Below, piece by piece: positions 32,958-40,144 of a DNA stretch of 40,144 nt (position 1 is its first letter; each line of letters opens with the position of its first letter). The notes below the pieces were generated by a model that ran no database searches, was not told where the DNA came from, and saw only the letters and a list, made by a program, of their open reading frames with translations. Position numbers and translations under genes: made by a program. Location: positions 1-40,144 of the forward strand of contig JAADGM010000019.1 of the NCBI GenBank assembly GCA_013152375.1. Direction: 5' to 3'. This stretch comes from FCB group bacterium. Its GTDB lineage: Bacteria; Fidelibacterota; Marinisomatia; SCGC-AAA003-L08; JACNLC01.

Positions 32958-34081
32958 CAGGTTTTTTCTCTCCAACCCAATCGGGATGCCGTGAAGCTCA
33001 AAATACCCATGAGGACTATATAGGGGATTTGCAGAAAAAACCAGAACAGAAAACCCACCCCATCGAATTTGGTCTTGAAATTAGTAAGTGCTGAAGTATA
33101 AAGCAAAAATTCAGGAATAAATTTCACGGTCATCCCCCCGAAAACGAGCATAGAATACTCACCTGAAAAGACCATGATGCCTGATAAAACAACCAATGAG
33201 AAGTTGGTGAAAAAAGTTGCCAGAACAACGCCGTAGAAAATGGGATTATACTTCCACATGAGATTGGCATCTCCTGCCCAGCGAATCCTTTGGCGCATCA
33301 AAGCCCCCCAACTTTTTTCCGTCCGACCCGTTACGAAAGCATCAGGATCGTCTGCAAAACGGACATTCACCTTTCCACTTCTCCGTATCACCTGTAAAAA
33401 CAGCGAGTCATCGCCCTGCAGACAGTCGGCAATTGCGGAAAACCCACCGACATCTGTATAAATTCTTTTACGGTAACCCTGATTCTGACCCGTGCTGGCC
33501 CAGGGTGAACCGAGCAAAGTCATACCTCTTGCCCCGGCCATGAGCAGGTAGAAATCCAGGCTCTGAAACCGGGAAACGAGCGTCCCGGTCGGCACTACGC
33601 GGGAATAACCAATGAGATAATCCGTGTTTTTTGTGAGGGCGCTGCTCATAGCCTGTACCCAGTTTGGTGACATCCGACAATCCACATCCGTAAACAGGAG
33701 AAGCTCGCCTGATGCCAGGGTGATACCGGCATCGAGGGCTTTTTTCTTATGTGACAATTTGCCGTCTCCATCGGCGGAACTTACGTATTTAAACCGGGCA
33801 TCATCAGCGATGTAATTCCTGATGATATGTGCCGTCTGATCTGTAGAACCGTCATCGACAATGATAAATTCAAGTTCACCGCCGTACTGCTGCTTGGACA
33901 GGTGATTCAACAGACCTGGGAGAGAAGCTTCACCGTTTTTAACGGCAACGATCACGGAGACGGGTTGAGAGGAAGTTGTTTTATCCGGGTTCGAAGGTAT
34001 GAAATTCCCGATGCTGAAAAGAATAAGGGCTATCCCATAGATCAGGAGGGAACACCAGAATATGCCCTCGATGAAAACCAT
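32957..34081 (-). CDS. Family 2 glycosyltransferase (first of pair)
   Basis: A 374-residue membrane glycosyltransferase with an N-terminal helix (WCSLLIYGIALILFSIG) and a GT-A domain: VIVAVKNGEASLPGLLNHL, IIVDDGSTDQTAHII, DxD in LFTDVDCRMSP, CLQGDDSLFLQVIRR and the processive-type RQRIRWAGDAN. Three hydrophobic segments follow in the last 110 residues. It is a paralogue-like partner of the next gene, sharing domain order and motif spacing. Only four bases separate it from the mgtE stop. Adjacent duplicated GT2 genes suggest successive sugar additions to one lipid, or a heteromeric synthase, but this is inferred. Confidence 0.88.
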   Translation of the reverse strand: MVFIEGIFWCSLLIYGIALILFSIGNFIPSNPDKTTSSQPVSVIVAVKNGEASLPGLLNHLSKQQYGGELEFIIVDDGSTDQTAHIIRNYIADDARFKYVSSADGDGKLSHKKKALDAGITLASGELLLFTDVDCRMSPNWVQAMSSALTKNTDYLIGYSRVVPTGTLVSRFQSLDFYLLMAGARGMTLLGSPWASTGQNQGYRKRIYTDVGGFSAIADCLQGDDSLFLQVIRRSGKVNVRFADDPDAFVTGRTEKSWGALMRQRIRWAGDANLMWKYNPIFYGVVLATFFTNFSLVVLSGIMVFSGEYSMLVFGGMTVKFIPEFLLYTSALTNFKTKFDGVGFLFWFFLQIPYIVLMGILSFTASRLGWREKT

Positions 34082-34085
34082 AAAA

Positions 34086-35465
34086 TTAAGTCAGGAGCAG
34101 ACTGGCTACAGAGAGATAGATCAGAGCGCCGAACATATCGGTAGTGGTGGTGACAAAGGGTCCTGAAGCGATGGCGGGGTCCACATTCAGTTTATTTAAC
34201 AGGATGGGGTAGAATGCCCCGATGGCCACCGCAAACGACATCGCGCAGAAAATCGAGACTCCCACTACGGTACCCAGCCAGATTGGGGAAGCGGGATAAT
34301 TCAGGTAGCGAAAATACGCCATGACCCCCAGAAGAATTCCGTAGATTGCACCCAGCATGACCCCGACGCGGATTTCCTTAAAAATAACCTTGGAGACTTC
34401 GGCCATATTCACGCGCCCCGTGGCAATACCCCTGACGATGATGGAACTGGTTTGTGTCCCGATATTGCCACCCATTCCCAGGATAACCGGGATAAAGGCG
34501 GCCAGGGCCACTGTGGTTGTTAGGAGGTTGTCAAAAAAACCGATGATGGTCATGGAAAAAATCCCTCCAACCCAGGTTGCCATAAGCCAGGGAAAGCGGG
34601 CTTTAACGGATTCGGTGGAGGATTTAAGCAAAATTTCCCGATCATCACCCACACCGGCCATTTTCAAAATGTCTTCCGTTGCTTCTTCTCTTAGGACGTC
34701 AATAACGTCGTCAACGGTGATGACACCAACGAGTTTGTTATCAGAATCCACTACCGGTATCGCAAGATAGTTATAACGGGAGACGAGAGTGGCAACCTGT
34801 TCCTGATCCGTCTCAGGTGCTACAGCAATAAATTCGCTCTGCATTATCTCTTTCAGGAGCGTTTCAGGCGGGTGCAGCAGGAGCTGCCGCAAGGACAGCA
34901 CACCGATCATCTGATCTTTGTCATTGATCACATAAATGTAAAAAGGTGCGTCCATATTCTGATCAATGTGCTGAACCTGCTCGATCACATCCGCAATAGT
35001 CAGGTCCCCGCTGAACTTCATGAATTGAGTGGACATGATGCCGCCGGCAGAATCCTCGTCGTACTGCATGATGGCGTCCACCTCGGCCCGGTCTTCTTTA
35101 GCCAGTTTCCTGCGCACGAGCACAGCGAGGTCTTCAGGGAGACTGTCGAGAATATCAGCTATGACTTCCGGCGGGAAATTGGAGATGAGTCTCTCGATTT
35201 CGGCGGGCGGGAAAGACTCCAGTAAATCGAGGATGAGTTTTTCGTCCAACTCTTCAACAAATTCCTGGAATCCTTCTGTACGCAGTACATACTGAAAAAT
35301 ATCCCTCCTGACGGTCCCGGACAGGTGACGGAAAACTTCCGCCATGACAGCGGGATGGGTTTTCTGTATGAGTTTGAACAGAGAGACCTTTGCCTGTCGT
35401 CGATACAGACGATTCAGGGTCTCCAGGATCAGTCCAACTTCATTTTCAGTGATGTGTTTGCGCAT
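34086..35465 (-). CDS. mgtE: Magnesium transporter MgtE
   Basis: A 459-residue MgtE, typical length. It is a homodimeric Mg2+ channel whose cytosolic domains close the pore when Mg2+ is plentiful. Order: N-domain of short helical repeats (ELDEKLILDLLESFPPAEIE, IADILDSLPEDLAVLVRRKL), two CBS domains (~residues 130-255, e.g. PVVDSDNKLVGVITVDDVID), then five membrane helices. The pore signature is FIPVILGMGGNIGTQTSSII, and there is a C-terminal GPFVTTTTDMFGALIYLSVA. It lies 57 bp after the cystathionine beta-synthase-like gene and four bases before the first glycosyltransferase, so co-transcription is likely though functionally unexplained. Confidence 0.95.
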   Translation of the reverse strand: MRKHITENEVGLILETLNRLYRRQAKVSLFKLIQKTHPAVMAEVFRHLSGTVRRDIFQYVLRTEGFQEFVEELDEKLILDLLESFPPAEIERLISNFPPEVIADILDSLPEDLAVLVRRKLAKEDRAEVDAIMQYDEDSAGGIMSTQFMKFSGDLTIADVIEQVQHIDQNMDAPFYIYVINDKDQMIGVLSLRQLLLHPPETLLKEIMQSEFIAVAPETDQEQVATLVSRYNYLAIPVVDSDNKLVGVITVDDVIDVLREEATEDILKMAGVGDDREILLKSSTESVKARFPWLMATWVGGIFSMTIIGFFDNLLTTTVALAAFIPVILGMGGNIGTQTSSIIVRGIATGRVNMAEVSKVIFKEIRVGVMLGAIYGILLGVMAYFRYLNYPASPIWLGTVVGVSIFCAMSFAVAIGAFYPILLNKLNVDPAIASGPFVTTTTDMFGALIYLSVASLLLT

Positions 35466-35522
35466 TTGTTCAGGTTAGAAAGAGAGCACCATCCTTTTTA
35501 TTTCGATTATTGGTAATCCCGC

Positions 35523-36485
35523 TCAAACGGTCTTTTCAACGAAGCCATTTGCGGCCATCCAGTCATCATCTGCAAATTTTGTGAGATAATTCCGAATGGA
35601 ATCGGGTAAAATAACCAGGCATTTTTGACCGGATTCAAGGCGCGAGCAGACTTTGAGCGCAGCCCAGACGGCGGCTCCTGACGACCCTCCAACCAGCAGT
35701 CCCTCTTCCTTTATGAGTCTGCGGGCCATGAGAAAAGAATCACGGTCCCCGGTCTTCACATATTCGTCAACAAGTTCATTGTCCAGTACGTCCGGAATAA
35801 AATCATAACCGATGCCCTCGACGAGATAGGGATAAACCTCATCACCTCCGCCAAGGATAGAACCCAGGGGATCCACACCTACGATGTAAATATTGGGATT
35901 GACTTCTTTAAGCCGACGGCTGATTCCGGTAATGGTTCCGCCGGTTCCTGCACCAATGACCACCATATCGATATCAGGCCCCATATCATCTAATATTTCC
36001 TGGGCAGTGTATTGATAATGGGCACCGGGGTTGGCCGGGTTGGAATACTGATCCAGAATGTGCGAATTGGGTATTTCATCCAACAATCGTTTGGCTACGC
36101 TGATATGACTCTCCGGGGAATCCCAGGCCGCTTCGGTGGGTGTACGGACAATTCTGGCTCCAAGGGCTTCTAGGACCACCTGCTTTTCACGGCTCATCTT
36201 TTCAGGCATCGTGATGACGACCTTATATCCCTTAACTGCCGCGGCCAGAGCGATACCGATCCCCGTATTCCCGGAGGTTGGTTCAATCAGTGTATCACCC
36301 GGTTTAATGCGGCCTTCCTTTTCCGCCTGCTCAATCATTTCCTTCCCTATGCGGTCTTTCAGAGAGCCGCCTGCATTCAGATATTCACATTTGGCAAACA
36401 GCTGACAGTGCAGATCGGCACCAATGCGGTTAAGGCGCACAATCGGGGTTTTCCCGACGGCATCAAGTATCGAATCAATTACCAT
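35523..36485 (-). CDS. cbs: Cystathionine beta-synthase-like PLP enzyme (catalytic core only)
   Basis: A 320-residue fold-type II PLP enzyme. The PLP lysine is Lys43 in [10 protein letters not shown]; the phosphate/substrate loops are [10 protein letters not shown] and [10 protein letters not shown]. It reads more like eukaryotic cystathionine beta-synthase than like Cys[52 protein letters not shown] and [20 protein letters not shown] all follow the CBS core. The heme-binding N-terminus and the C-terminal CBS-domain pair of the human enzyme are absent. It would condense serine (or O-acetylserine) with homocysteine to cystathionine; cysteine synthase activity remains possible. It heads the minus-strand run with mgtE and the glycosyltransferases. 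Confidence 0.88.
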   Translation of the reverse strand: MVIDSILDAVGKTPIVRLNRIGADLHCQLFAKCEYLNAGGSLKDRIGKEMIEQAEKEGRIKPGDTLIEPTSGNTGIGIALAAAVKGYKVVITMPEKMSREKQVVLEALGARIVRTPTEAAWDSPESHISVAKRLLDEIPNSHILDQYSNPANPGAHYQYTAQEILDDMGPDIDMVVIGAGTGGTITGISRRLKEVNPNIYIVGVDPLGSILGGGDEVYPYLVEGIGYDFIPDVLDNELVDEYVKTGDRDSFLMARRLIKEEGLLVGGSSGAAVWAALKVCSRLESGQKCLVILPDSIRNYLTKFADDDWMAANGFVEKTV

Positions 36486-36572
36486 GTATCATCTCTATTT
36501 TTAATTTTAAAACAGGCATAAATTTACTGTAGAATGCGGTGAATTATAAATTATTATTCGTGAGGATATTAA

Positions 36573-36779
36573 GTGGAATACACCACCGAATCTCGACAGA
36601 TCAATATTCGCCGGCCTGTCTTTTCGGCGAATTGGTTTTACACCGGGGCCAACGGGTGCTCCCCCCAATACTACAGCACCTCCCCGGGCTACCATTTACT
36701 TTTGCCCTGCTTCAAAAAACGGTTAACTTTGCTCAGTGGATTTTTACACAGGATGGGCTTTTCAGGAAAGTTTAAATGA
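36573..36779 (+). CDS. Possible 68-codon leader ORF overlapping trkH start
   Basis: A GTG at 36573 is preceded by GAGGA at 36562-36566 (six-base spacer). The frame runs 68 codons to a TGA that overlaps the trkH ATG by four bases (ATGA). That arrangement is what translational coupling looks like. Against it, the peptide (Pro/Ser/Tyr/Phe-rich, no recognisable family) covers both strong stem-loops, and competing frames exist on both strands. I list it as a low-confidence candidate leader peptide, not as an established gene. Confidence 0.2.
   Translation: MEYTTESRQINIRRPVFSANWFYTGANGCSPQYYSTSPGYHLLLPCFKKRLTLLSGFLHRMGFSGKFK
36606..36687 (+). promoter_or_regulatory. Structured leader upstream of trkH (two strong stem-loops)
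   Basis: Two stem-loops lie in the 290-bp divergent spacer. Hairpin 1 has an 8-bp perfect stem ATTCGCCG (36606-36613) / CGGCGAAT (36625-36632). Hairpin 2 is nested: CCGGGG (36643-36648) / CCCCGG (36682-36687) outside GGTGCT (36655-36660) / AGCACC (36675-36680). It ends 88 bases before the trkH start. It may be a cis-regulatory RNA; I could not match it to a known riboswitch class. Confidence 0.45.
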
Positions 36780-38221
36780 ATTATAAAATCGTATTACACT
36801 CGTTGAGCAGGATTCTCTTTTTGCAGTCCCTGGGAATGGTGCCGCCGTATTTATTATCTTACTTTTACAACGAGCCCCTGCATCACCACTTTTTAATTCC
36901 CATCATCATTCTCATAATTCCCGGTATCATTTCTGTCTTTTTCCGGGAATCTGTCCGCTCAATGGGGATCAAGGAATCCATGCTCATTGTCGTGCTATCG
37001 TGGATACTGGTCTCGGCCTTCGGGGCTCTGCCTTATTTGATAGGTCATGTTTTCGATAATTTTACAGATGCCTTTTTCGAAACGCTCTCCGGATTTACTG
37101 CGACGGGATCCACCGTGTTAACGGATATTGATTCACTGCCCCGCAGCATATTGTTCTGGCGGTCTGAGACCCATTGGCTTGGGGGAATGGGGATTGTTGT
37201 TCTGGGAATTGCCATTTTCCCATCCCTGGCTGGGAATAAGACGCTTTTCAGCTCTGAGGCGCCGGTTTCCTTTATGGATGAGGAGCTTTTTCCAAGGATT
37301 GCCGTCATTGCAAAATCCTACTGGAACGTGTACATTCTCTTTACGGTCATAGAAGCACTGTTATTACTGCCGGCCATGGGCTGGTTCGATGCCGTTACGC
37401 ATGCCTTTGCCACTATTGCAGGCGGGGGCTTTTCCACCCATAATGCAAGCATTGCGTATTTTAACAGTGTCTATGTTGAAGTTGTGGTCATGATCTTCAT
37501 GATTGCCGGAGCCACCAGCTTTATTCTGCATTATCATGCTTTGAAGGGGAAATTTCATTATTTTAAAAATTCAACTTTCATGCTTTTCATGGGCCTGACG
37601 CTCACCGCCACACTGCTCATCACGGCAAATCTTTATCTGTTTGGTGATCACTACCAGAATATCTGGCATACGCTGAGACTGGCGACCTTCAACGTGGTTT
37701 CTCTCATCACGACGACGGGATTTGCCATAGCAGATTTCAAATACTGGCCGGCCTTCAGTGTTTTAGTTCTGATCATATTGATGTTCATCGGGGGGATGCC
37801 GGCTTCGACCAGTGGTTCCGTCAAAGTCACCCGGTATCAGATCATCTTTTATAATCTCAGGAGCATTTTTAAGAGTTTCTTTCACAGAACAGCTGTCACA
37901 AGAATTTGGAAAAACGGCAGGTCTATTGACTCAGACATGGTGCTCACTACCCAGATGTTCGTATTAACCTATATTTTAATTTTTGTTATTTCAGGATTAC
38001 TTCTGGTGGGCTTTGGCAACTCACCCGCAACGTCTTTCAGCGCAGTCGCGGCAACTCTGGGCAACGTGGGACCCGGTATTGGTGCTGTGGGTCCCTACGA
38101 TAATTTTGCGGGGCTTTCTTCCGTCGTAAAATGGATTTTATCCTGTGATATGCTGCTGGGCCGCCTGGAGATATGGACGCTGCTGACCCTGGTCATTCCA
38201 GAATTCTGGGGCATCAAATAA
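36776..38221 (+). CDS. trkH: Trk/Ktr-type potassium uptake channel subunit TrkH
   Basis: A 481-residue membrane protein with four repeated membrane-pore-membrane units, as in TrkH. It is the K+-conducting subunit of Trk uptake. Selectivity-filter turns are visible once per repeat: TATGSTVLTD, AGGGFSTHNAS, ITTTGFAIAD and LGNVGPGIGAVGP. Also present are SETHWLGGMGIVVLGIAIFP and GGMPASTSGSVKVTRYQ. The ATG at 36776 has an AGGAAAG SD. The NAD/ATP-binding gate TrkA is not next to it, so it must be encoded elsewhere. Its leader contains strong stem-loops that may regulate it. Confidence 0.94.
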   Translation: MNYKIVLHSLSRILFLQSLGMVPPYLLSYFYNEPLHHHFLIPIIILIIPGIISVFFRESVRSMGIKESMLIVVLSWILVSAFGALPYLIGHVFDNFTDAFFETLSGFTATGSTVLTDIDSLPRSILFWRSETHWLGGMGIVVLGIAIFPSLAGNKTLFSSEAPVSFMDEELFPRIAVIAKSYWNVYILFTVIEALLLLPAMGWFDAVTHAFATIAGGGFSTHNASIAYFNSVYVEVVVMIFMIAGATSFILHYHALKGKFHYFKNSTFMLFMGLTLTATLLITANLYLFGDHYQNIWHTLRLATFNVVSLITTTGFAIADFKYWPAFSVLVLIILMFIGGMPASTSGSVKVTRYQIIFYNLRSIFKSFFHRTAVTRIWKNGRSIDSDMVLTTQMFVLTYILIFVISGLLLVGFGNSPATSFSAVAATLGNVGPGIGAVGPYDNFAGLSSVVKWILSCDMLLGRLEIWTLLTLVIPEFWGIK

Positions 38222-38248
38222 GTCGTACGTTCTTTTACAGTCCGGAGG

Positions 38249-39019
38249 TCAGTTCTTTGTTGTCAGGTGATTCAGCAGGATGGCTCCTGCAGCGGCAAGA
38301 TTGAGACTTTCCACATGGCCTTTGCGCGGAATAGTGACTTTCATCGTCATGAGTTCTTCCAAAGCAGGATCCAGCCCATGGGCCTCATTGCCTAAAACAA
38401 GTGCCCAGTCAGACTCGGGATTAAGCTGCAGCGCTTCAAGCGGATCACCCTTCATCACACCCCCGATGAGTTGATAGGTGCGGCCTTCGGCTCCGGAAAG
38501 AAATTCGATTAAATTTTTTTCATAAATCGACAAATAAAAATGTGCCCCCATGGCAGACCTGACGACCTTTGGACTAAAAGGATCTACCGAATTACCGGAG
38601 AGAACTACCGTTTCGAGACCGAACCACTCCGCTGTCCGCAGCAAAGTCCCCAGATTCCCCGGGTCGGAGATACTGTCCAGTATGAGCAAATTCCCCCTGG
38701 TCATTGGTTCGGCAGTAAGCAGTGTCAGCGGCAAAAGGGCTGCAATTCCCTGGGTATGCAGGGTATCGGTAATTTTTCCAAGGCTCCTGCCGGAGGTTAC
38801 TTCCCATGAGATATGCCGGCTTGTTAGCTCTTCGATAATCCCGGCCCCGTGAGCCGAGTCCTGAAATTCTTCGCTCATCCATAATTTTTCAACCGGATAA
38901 TTTGCAGACAGGCACTCCTTAACCAGCCTGAAGCCTTCGATGAGATATTGCCGGTGCTGTTTCCGATATTTTTTTACGGAGAGAGATTTTAGGAATTTAA
39001 TCTCAGCCTGTGAGAGCAT
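38249..39019 (-). CDS. SpoU/TrmH family RNA 2'-O-methyltransferase
   Basis: About 256 residues from the ATG at 39019; a TTG two codons upstream (39025) is equally in frame and neither has an SD. It is a SPOUT-fold methyltransferase that methylates ribose 2'-OH of rRNA or tRNA using SAM. An N-terminal substrate-binding domain (KYRKQHRQYLIEGFRLVKEC) precedes the trefoil-knot domain: motif 1 SDPGNLGTLLRTAEWFG, motif 2 LVLGNEAHGLDP and motif 3 IPRKGHVESLNLAAAGAILL. The N-terminal region resembles RlmB/TsnR-like members; the target nucleotide is not predictable. It is the last gene of the thiI-xth run, 17 bases after xth. Confidence 0.92.
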   Translation of the reverse strand: MLSQAEIKFLKSLSVKKYRKQHRQYLIEGFRLVKECLSANYPVEKLWMSEEFQDSAHGAGIIEELTSRHISWEVTSGRSLGKITDTLHTQGIAALLPLTLLTAEPMTRGNLLILDSISDPGNLGTLLRTAEWFGLETVVLSGNSVDPFSPKVVRSAMGAHFYLSIYEKNLIEFLSGAEGRTYQLIGGVMKGDPLEALQLNPESDWALVLGNEAHGLDPALEELMTMKVTIPRKGHVESLNLAAAGAILLNHLTTKN

Positions 39020-39036
39020 CGTCAATAAATGAAGCT

Positions 39037-39810
39037 CTAAAGAAGCTCAATGCCAATAGGAGCATGGTCTGATCCCATGACATCAGGGAGTATAAATGCG
39101 TCTTTCAAACGACTGCGAAGCGGTGGTGATATGCAAAAGTAGTCAATCCGCCACCCTACATTTCTGCTCCGGGCTCCACCCATATAGCTCCACCAGGTAT
39201 AGTGACCGTTTCCCTGATGAAATTCACGAAATGTATCAATGAACCCGGCGGCAATTAGATTGTCAAACCCCGACCGCTCTTCATCGGTAAATCCGGCATT
39301 CCCCGGCTTCGTTTTGGTCGTTTTATTCGACTGGGGGTTAGCAAGATCGATCTCTTTATGAGCAACATTCAGGTCTCCGCAGAAAATGACAGGCTTCACT
39401 TTTTCAAGCTGTTTGAGGTAAGCCAGAAAATCCACATCCCATTCTTTATGGCGGTATTCAAGGCGCAACAGTCCTCTTTTAGCATTGGGGACATATACGT
39501 TCACCAGATAGTAATCCGTAAATTCCGCTGTAAGAACCCTTCCCTCGGCATCGTGTTTTTCAATTCCTATATCGGAGATTACCGATAGAGGTTCAGTTTT
39601 TGAAAATATGGCGGTGCCGGAATAACCCTTTTTTTCGGCAGAGTTCCAGTACTTAAAAGGATATTCAGGGAGATCCAGTTTCACCTGTTCAGGTCTGGCT
39701 TTCGTCTCCTGAAGGCAGAGAATATCAGGAGAATGCTCTTTTACAAACTCCTGGAAACCCTTTTGCAGCACTGCCCGGATACCGTTTACATTCCACGAAA
39801 TAATTTTCAA
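39037..39810 (-). CDS. xth: Exodeoxyribonuclease III
   Basis: A 257-residue Mg2+-dependent exonuclease/AP endonuclease, typical length. It cleaves abasic sites and removes 3' blocking groups in base-excision repair. Catalytic motifs: [15 protein letters not shown] (Asn), CLQETKA (Glu), [36 protein letters not shown] (Asp/Asn), [29 protein letters not shown] and the C-terminal [11 protein letters not shown] (Asp-His). The start is TTG, supported by an AAAGGAG SD about six bases upstream. It overlaps the thiI stop by three bases (within TTGA), so the two are translationally coupled. It most resembles the ExoA/XthA branch with the [17 protein letters not shown] loop. Confidence 0.95.
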   Translation of the reverse strand: MKIISWNVNGIRAVLQKGFQEFVKEHSPDILCLQETKARPEQVKLDLPEYPFKYWNSAEKKGYSGTAIFSKTEPLSVISDIGIEKHDAEGRVLTAEFTDYYLVNVYVPNAKRGLLRLEYRHKEWDVDFLAYLKQLEKVKPVIFCGDLNVAHKEIDLANPQSNKTTKTKPGNAGFTDEERSGFDNLIAAGFIDTFREFHQGNGHYTWWSYMGGARSRNVGWRIDYFCISPPLRSRLKDAFILPDVMGSDHAPIGIELL

Positions 39811-40144
39811 ACCGACTCCTTTACTTGCGGATAAGAAACCGTGATCAGGTGTTCTTCCGTCTTTTTCAGGGTTTCTTCATACAGAGGTTCCAGTTCCAGC
39901 CCCGCTTCGATTTCCCGTACAGTTTCAAGATTTGCCTTAGTTTCCGGATGGGGGGGGACGAAAAAGGAACAGCAGTCCTGATAAGGTTCAACGGATATTT
40001 CGTAGGTGCCGATCTGCCGCGCCCTGTTGATAATGTCCTCTTTGTTATGTCCTGCCAGGGGGCGCAAAACCGGAAGAGAAGCGGCATCGTCAACGGCTCG
40101 TATGTTCGAGAGGGTTTGAGAGGCAACCTGCCCGACATTTTCAC
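39807..40144 (-). CDS. thiI: tRNA 4-thiouridine synthetase ThiI (3' part; runs off the window)
   Basis: The minus frame is open from base 40144 down to the TGA at 39807-39809, giving 112 C-terminal residues of a longer protein. The segment [20 protein letters not shown], then [38 protein letters not shown] and [14 protein letters not shown] match the PP-loop ATPase C-terminus of ThiI (family pattern [11 protein letters not shown], RPLxGxxKxEI, DCCxxFxPxxP). ThiI adenylates U8 of tRNA and inserts sulfur; it may also serve thiamine synthesis. The rhodanese domain of E. coli ThiI is absent, as in the short ThiI type. The THUMP and P-loop parts lie outside the window. Confidence 0.92.
   Translation of the reverse strand, partial: ENVGQVASQTLSNIRAVDDAASLPVLRPLAGHNKEDIINRARQIGTYEISVEPYQDCCSFFVPPHPETKANLETVREIEAGLELEPLYEETLKKTEEHLITVSYPQVKESV

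Noticed and set aside
36507-36695. Minus-strand 62-codon ORF in the trkH leader
   Set aside because: Gly/Val/Pro-rich translation is what the GC-rich hairpin would yield by chance; no SD and no family.
36539-36775. GTG-started 78-codon plus-strand ORF before trkH
   Set aside because: No SD at its start, no recognisable product, and it competes with the better-placed 36573 frame.
1-40144. CRISPR array, prophage, transposon or defence island
   Set aside because: No regularly spaced repeats, integrase, transposase, phage structural genes or known defence genes were seen; content is largely housekeeping and envelope genes.

Overview
The window looks like chromosomal core sequence from an uncultured Gram-negative bacterium of the FCB (Fibrobacteres-Chlorobi-Bacteroidetes) group, most plausibly Candidatus Marinimicrobia or a near relative such as Calditrichota or Ignavibacteria. 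The reasons are: (i) a DUF4159 / DUF4175-like / TPR / 'asparagine synthetase B-like' secreted gene set; (ii) a 1009-residue SecA with a long insertion after the first ATPase motifs and a SEC-C zinc tail; (iii) a Wzi-like outer-membrane barrel, a lamin-tail secreted protein and a lipoprotein. Clear Shine-Dalgarno (SD) sites and at least four SD-supported TTG start codons argue against typical Bacteroidetes initiation. Phylum placement is an inference from memory of families, not a computed phylogeny. I see no tRNA, rRNA, CRISPR array, transposase or phage gene.

Layout. 1-461 (-): 5' part of a secreted lamin-tail-domain protein. 683-2181 (+): thiol-redox set of OsmC, a thioredoxin-like lipoprotein with one active-site Cys, and a CcdA-type membrane protein. 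2256-5192 (+): orphan radical SAM protein, M20 amidohydrolase and DUF1761 membrane protein. 5194-6423 (-): Eis-like acetyltransferase. 6524-7978 (+): uridine-kinase-type nucleoside kinase. 7972-9034 (-): Rrf2 regulator plus hemerythrin-like protein, probably nitric oxide or Fe-S stress, with two TACATGTA palindromes upstream. 9466-16711 (+): a four-gene cell-envelope cluster (DUF4159, a 1122-residue membrane/coiled-coil protein, TPR, amidotransferase-like), the most interesting locus. 16876-19824 (+): aspS, then phoH, with a strong intrinsic terminator between them.

19858-28964 (+): thiolase, 3-hydroxybutyryl-CoA dehydrogenase, acyl-CoA dehydrogenase and branched-chain aminotransferase (acyl-CoA/BCAA metabolism), then nusB, secA and a transsulfuration PLP enzyme. 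28965-29141 holds three perfect hairpins and no gene. 29142-30722 (+): Wzi-like outer-membrane protein. 30765-36485 (-): a six-gene run read from the right as cystathionine beta-synthase-like enzyme, MgtE, two GT2 glycosyltransferases, DUF3108 protein and a small membrane protein, with the last four stop/start overlapped. 36486-36775: a divergent spacer with strong stem-loops ahead of 36776-38221 (+) trkH. 38249-40144 (-): thiI (3' part), xth and a SpoU/TrmH methyltransferase.

How the genes fit together. The window carries both halves of reverse transsulfuration (CBS-like and cystathionine gamma-lyase/synthase-like). It also has a compact thiol-redox relay, an acyl-CoA oxidation module beside a BCAA transaminase, paired Mg2+ and K+ transporters, and two envelope-related groups (DUF4159/DUF4175 cluster; GT2-GT2-DUF3108 run) whose substrates are unknown.
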